A stretch of DNA of 7,472 bases from Thermoplasmata archaeon. GTDB taxonomy: Archaea; Thermoplasmatota; Thermoplasmata; Lutacidiplasmatales; UBA184. Positions 5,318 through 7,472 of the stretch are shown piece after piece. Position numbers and translations under genes: made by a program. Each line of letters opens with the position of its first letter. Positions within the stretch are counted from its first letter, which is position 1. The stretch spans positions 1-7,472 of the forward strand of contig JASHVA010000052.1 in the NCBI GenBank assembly GCA_030039715.1, read 5' to 3'. The notes under the pieces were generated by a model. It saw only the letters and a program-made list of their open reading frames with translations, ran no database searches and was not told the origin of the DNA.

Positions 5318-6750
5318 GGGAGCGACCCCCCGAGCAGGACCGCCGCCTGGCGGAGGGCGTCGGTGAGGTACGGCAACGCCGCAACGCCGATCGCGAACGC
5401 GAGGGCGACGTTGAGGTACGCCAGGCCCCAGCCGGTGTCCTCCCCCCGCGGGATCGGGATCGTCTCGGGGTCGGCCTCGCCGAAGACCATGCGGCCGATC
5501 TGCGAGTTCACCCCGAGGAACGCGACGAGGATCGCGACGACGACGACCCCCGCGACCCAGATCGCGCCGCTCGCGAGCGCGCCCACCACGATCAGGAGCT
5601 CGCCGAGGAACGTCCCGAACGGCGGCGCGCCGGTGACGGCCGCGCCGGCCACGACCCAGGCCGATCCGGTCCACGGCATCGTTCCGCGCAGGTCCCGGAT
5701 CTTGTCGATCTGGTTCGTGCCGGCGCCGCGCAGCACGTTCCCCGCGCAATAGAACGCCGCCGACTTCGCGAACGCGTGCGCGACGAGGAGGATGAGGGCG
5801 CCGTAGAGGGCGACGCCGCCGACGGCGATGCCGATGACCGCGAGGCCCATCACCTCCATGCTCGAGTAGGCGAGGAGGCGCTTGAACGACCGCTGGCGCT
5901 GCAGGAGGAACGCCGCCACGAGCGCGGTGACGACGCCGAAGGCCAGCACGAGGTTCGAGACGAGCGGCGGCACCGGCGTGGGCAGCACGCGGTACACCCG
6001 GAGGAAGGCGTAGAGCGCGGTCGGCAGGAGGACCCCCGAGAACATCGCCGAGATCGGGGACGGCGCCTCGGAGTGGGCGTCGGGCAGCCACGTGTGCATC
6101 GGGAAGAGCCCGACCTTCGTGCCGTAGCCGACGAGGGCGAGCGCCACGGCCATCTCGATCGGCAGCGTCACGGTCGGCGGCGCCGCCGCGAGAGCGAAGC
6201 CGTCCAGCGTTCCGGTCGCGGTGTAGAGGATGAGGAGCGCGAAGAGCGCGATCGTAAGGCCCGCCGAGGCGACGAGCGTGTAGCGCCAGGCGGCTTCGAC
6301 GCTCGCCGGCTTTCGCTCGAGCACGATGAGGAGCGCGCTCGCGACCGTCGTCGCCTCGACGCCGATCCACATGAGGCCGAGGTCCGTGACGATCAGCACG
6401 CTGATCATCGCGAAGGCGAACGCGCTGAGGAGCGCGTAGTAGATCTGCGAGGTGAGGAACGGCCGCGAGATCGAGCGGAGGTAGCCGCGAGAGTACCAGC
6501 TCGACGTCGCGTAGATGCCGGTCACCATGAACAGGAAGACCTCGCTGAGCGGGTCGAGGCCGAGGTACGGCCCCCACCGACCGCTCGCGCCGGAGGCGAG
6601 GAGGGCGCAGGCGGCCGCGAAGGCGACGACCGAACCGATGCGGGTCGCGAGCTCGCTCACCGTGTCGTTCGGGATGACCGCGAGGATCGCCGCGGCCGAC
6701 GGCGCGACGACGAGGACGTAGAGCCCGAGGAGCGGAGTGAACGCGATCAT
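5314..6750 (-). CDS. hyfF: HyfF/NuoM-like antiporter-like membrane subunit
   Basis: This is an integral membrane protein of 478 residues with about 13-14 hydrophobic segments, close to the size of HyfF and NuoM/NuoN. Conserved channel residues are visible: Glu132 in WIGVEATTVAS, Lys212 and His219 in GYGTKVGLFPMHTWLP, His226 in DAHSEAPSPISA, Lys290 before RLLAYSSMEVMGL, Lys329 in HAFAKSAAF and Glu384 in PPFGTFLGELL. The LLAYSSxExMG and AGN stretches are typical of the hydrogenase-4 component F branch. The protein probably forms one ion-translocating half-channel chain that works with HyfB. ATG 6750 overlaps the HyfE stop as ATGA and is served by GGAGGAG eight bases upstream. The C-terminal part (about 424-441) is a polar loop followed by one last helix. 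All expected residues are intact, in contrast to the altered large subunit in the next gene. Confidence 0.92.
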   Translation of the reverse strand: MIAFTPLLGLYVLVVAPSAAAILAVIPNDTVSELATRIGSVVAFAAACALLASGASGRWGPYLGLDPLSEVFLFMVTGIYATSSWYSRGYLRSISRPFLTSQIYYALLSAFAFAMISVLIVTDLGLMWIGVEATTVASALLIVLERKPASVEAAWRYTLVASAGLTIALFALLILYTATGTLDGFALAAAPPTVTLPIEMAVALALVGYGTKVGLFPMHTWLPDAHSEAPSPISAMFSGVLLPTALYAFLRVYRVLPTPVPPLVSNLVLAFGVVTALVAAFLLQRQRSFKRLLAYSSMEVMGLAVIGIAVGGVALYGALILLVAHAFAKSAAFYCAGNVLRGAGTNQIDKIRDLRGTMPWTGSAWVVAGAAVTGAPPFGTFLGELLIVVGALASGAIWVAGVVVVAILVAFLGVNSQIGRMVFGEADPETIPIPRGEDTGWGLAYLNVALAFAIGVAALPYLTDALRQAAVLLGGSLP

Positions 6751-7394
6751 CCCGAGAGCTCCTCCAGCGACGCCTCTTCCGGCGTGCCGGTGACGTCCCG
6801 TTGGATCGAGAGGATCACTCCCACGAGGACCACGCCGAGGACGTCCAGGAAGACGACGACCTCCACGAACAGCGGGAACGCCTGCGCGAAGAGCGCGCCC
6901 GCGTAGACCACGGCGTTCTCCTCCTCGAGGTAGCCGATCACCTGGACGATCGTGTTCGACCGGGTCGCCAGCATCAGCAGGCCCTGGATCATCAGGACGA
7001 ACGGTAGGGCGGCGCCGGGCTGCGGGAAGACCGAGGCGAGCGTCTCCTGGAAGACGAACCAGGCAATGATCGCAAGAGCGACCGCCGCGAGCGCGTGGCC
7101 CGTCACCCGGTGGGACGCGTGGATCTCACGGAGGCGCCAGCGGAACGCTCGAATCTGCCGGCGGAGAACGTACGGGATGAACAGCGCCCGGACGACCACC
7201 GCGAGACCCGCGAGCAGGGCGAGGTCGATGCTCCGCTCGGTCCAGGCGAGCCACCCGAGGAGGACCGCGAGGAGCAGCGACTGGATCGAGATTCCGCGGA
7301 TCAGGGGATCGACGAACGACTCGGACTGCAGGTACAGCGCGGTGAGGAGGATGCCGACGCCGACGAGGGCGACGACCTCCGTCGTCGACGTCAT
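6747..7394 (-). CDS. hyfE: HyfE-like membrane subunit (hydrogenase-4 component E, contains NuoK-like part)
   Basis: This is a small integral membrane protein of 215 residues, the usual HyfE length, with about six or seven hydrophobic segments. A basic loop, YVLRRQIRAFRWRLRE (75-90), probably faces the cytoplasm. The C-terminal half carries the family signature: VIGYLEEENAV (152-162, Glu157-159) and PLFVEVVVFLDVL (174-186, Glu178 and Asp184). It resembles NuoK, whose membrane glutamates carry protons. HyfE sits between the HyfC/NuoH-like subunit and the large antiporter-like subunits. ATG 7394 follows the stop of the preceding gene with no gap, and its own stop overlaps the HyfF start as ATGA. 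A GGGGGTG stretch about six bases upstream may act as its ribosome site. It could be confused with MrpC/NuoK proteins, but these are only about 100-115 residues and lack the N-terminal half seen here. Confidence 0.88.
   Translation of the reverse strand: MTSTTEVVALVGVGILLTALYLQSESFVDPLIRGISIQSLLLAVLLGWLAWTERSIDLALLAGLAVVVRALFIPYVLRRQIRAFRWRLREIHASHRVTGHALAAVALAIIAWFVFQETLASVFPQPGAALPFVLMIQGLLMLATRSNTIVQVIGYLEEENAVVYAGALFAQAFPLFVEVVVFLDVLGVVLVGVILSIQRDVTGTPEEASLEELSG
6759..6765 (-). promoter_or_regulatory. Shine-Dalgarno site for the hyfF-like gene
   Basis: GGAGGAG on the minus strand (6765 to 6759), within the last codons of the HyfE-like gene, lies eight bases before ATG 6750. It supports that start and coupled translation across the ATGA overlap. 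Confidence 0.55.
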
Positions 7395-7472
7395 CTACGG
7401 CACCCCCAGCACGGCGAAGGCGAACACCGCGAGGACGGCGAGCGAGAACGAGAGCGCGAGGAAGTCCCGGAT
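7395..7472 (-). CDS. C-terminal tail of a membrane protein, probably HyfC/NuoH-like (partial, 5' end outside window)
   Basis: The last 25 codons of a minus-strand frame run in from the right edge and end at TAG (7397 to 7395), immediately before the HyfE start. The residues are IRDFLALSFSLAVLAVFAFAVLGVP, one hydrophobic helix at the C-terminus. In hydrogenase-4-type operons the gene before hyfE is often hyfC (the NuoH-like quinone/ion-channel subunit, which ends in a membrane helix) or, in the E. coli order, the antiporter-like hyfD. HyfC is preferred because the short tail resembles the end of HyfC-type proteins and because no other gene in view supplies it. The fragment is too short for certainty. 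Confidence 0.5.
   Translation of the reverse strand: MRDFLALSFSLAVLAVFAFAVLGVP

Noticed and set aside
3252..5384. Apparent 710-residue frame joining small and large subunit regions
   Set aside because: Upstream of about 3995 it is an out-of-frame reading of the large-subunit gene. It is a GC-rich open frame and not a fusion or frameshift.
3992..6577. Apparent 861-residue fusion extending the large-subunit frame upstream through hyfF
   Set aside because: The extra N-terminal part is Arg/Pro-rich out-of-frame reading of hyfF. The GTG at 5317 overlapping the hyfF stop is a normal operon start.
5776..6906. Long plus-strand frame of 376 codons opposite hyfF and hyfE
   Set aside because: Same low-complexity charged composition and no domain signal. 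It spans the junction of two well-supported minus-strand genes.
1240..7472. Annotation of the operon as an active formate hydrogenlyase or hydrogenase-4
   Set aside because: The large subunit lacks every nickel ligand, and no formate dehydrogenase or hydrogenase maturation gene is present in the window.
1..7472. tRNA, rRNA, CRISPR arrays, insertion sequences or attachment sites
   Set aside because: I looked on both strands for cloverleaf arms, spaced repeats and transposase-like frames and saw none. This was done by eye, so short structures could be missed.

Overview
The window comes from a very GC-rich prokaryote with tightly packed genes, frequent GTG starts and Shine-Dalgarno sites. The lineage is not settled by the sequence. 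A high-GC archaeon (for example of the Thermoplasmatota) and a high-GC bacterium (Actinobacteriota or Chloroflexota type) are both possible. A weak TATA-like box before the gene at 333 slightly favours an archaeon.

Left part, plus strand (1-1227): the last 67 codons of what looks like a MutS-family ATPase end at 206. A 126-base gap with a possible promoter follows. Then comes a two-gene unit: a 147-residue coiled-coil protein of unknown function, and an ATP-binding-type universal stress protein that starts one base after it. This unit converges on the next operon with only 12 bases between the stop codons.

Right part, minus strand (1240-7472): one operon, read from right to left, encodes a membrane complex of the complex I / group 4 hydrogenase superfamily. 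The order of transcription is the tail of a probable HyfC/NuoH-like protein, then HyfE-like, HyfF-like (antiporter-like), HyfG-like (large subunit), a small NuoB/HyfI-like subunit with a fused ferredoxin-like domain, and HyfB-like (antiporter-like). Adjacent genes overlap by ATGA or GTGA, abut, or are 2 bases apart, so their translation is probably coupled.

The main point of interest is that this is not a working [NiFe] hydrogenase by sequence. The large subunit has lost all four nickel-binding cysteines and has only one cysteine in 441 residues. The small subunit keeps all four ligands of the proximal [4Fe-4S] cluster, and both antiporter-like subunits keep their key Lys, Glu and His residues. 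The fused ferredoxin-like domain has exactly the four cysteines needed for one cluster, left over from a two-cluster fold. This matches the poorly understood energy-converting hydrogenase-related (Ehr) complexes. The likely picture is an ion-pumping membrane module wired to a redox reaction other than H2 chemistry, whose substrate is unknown.
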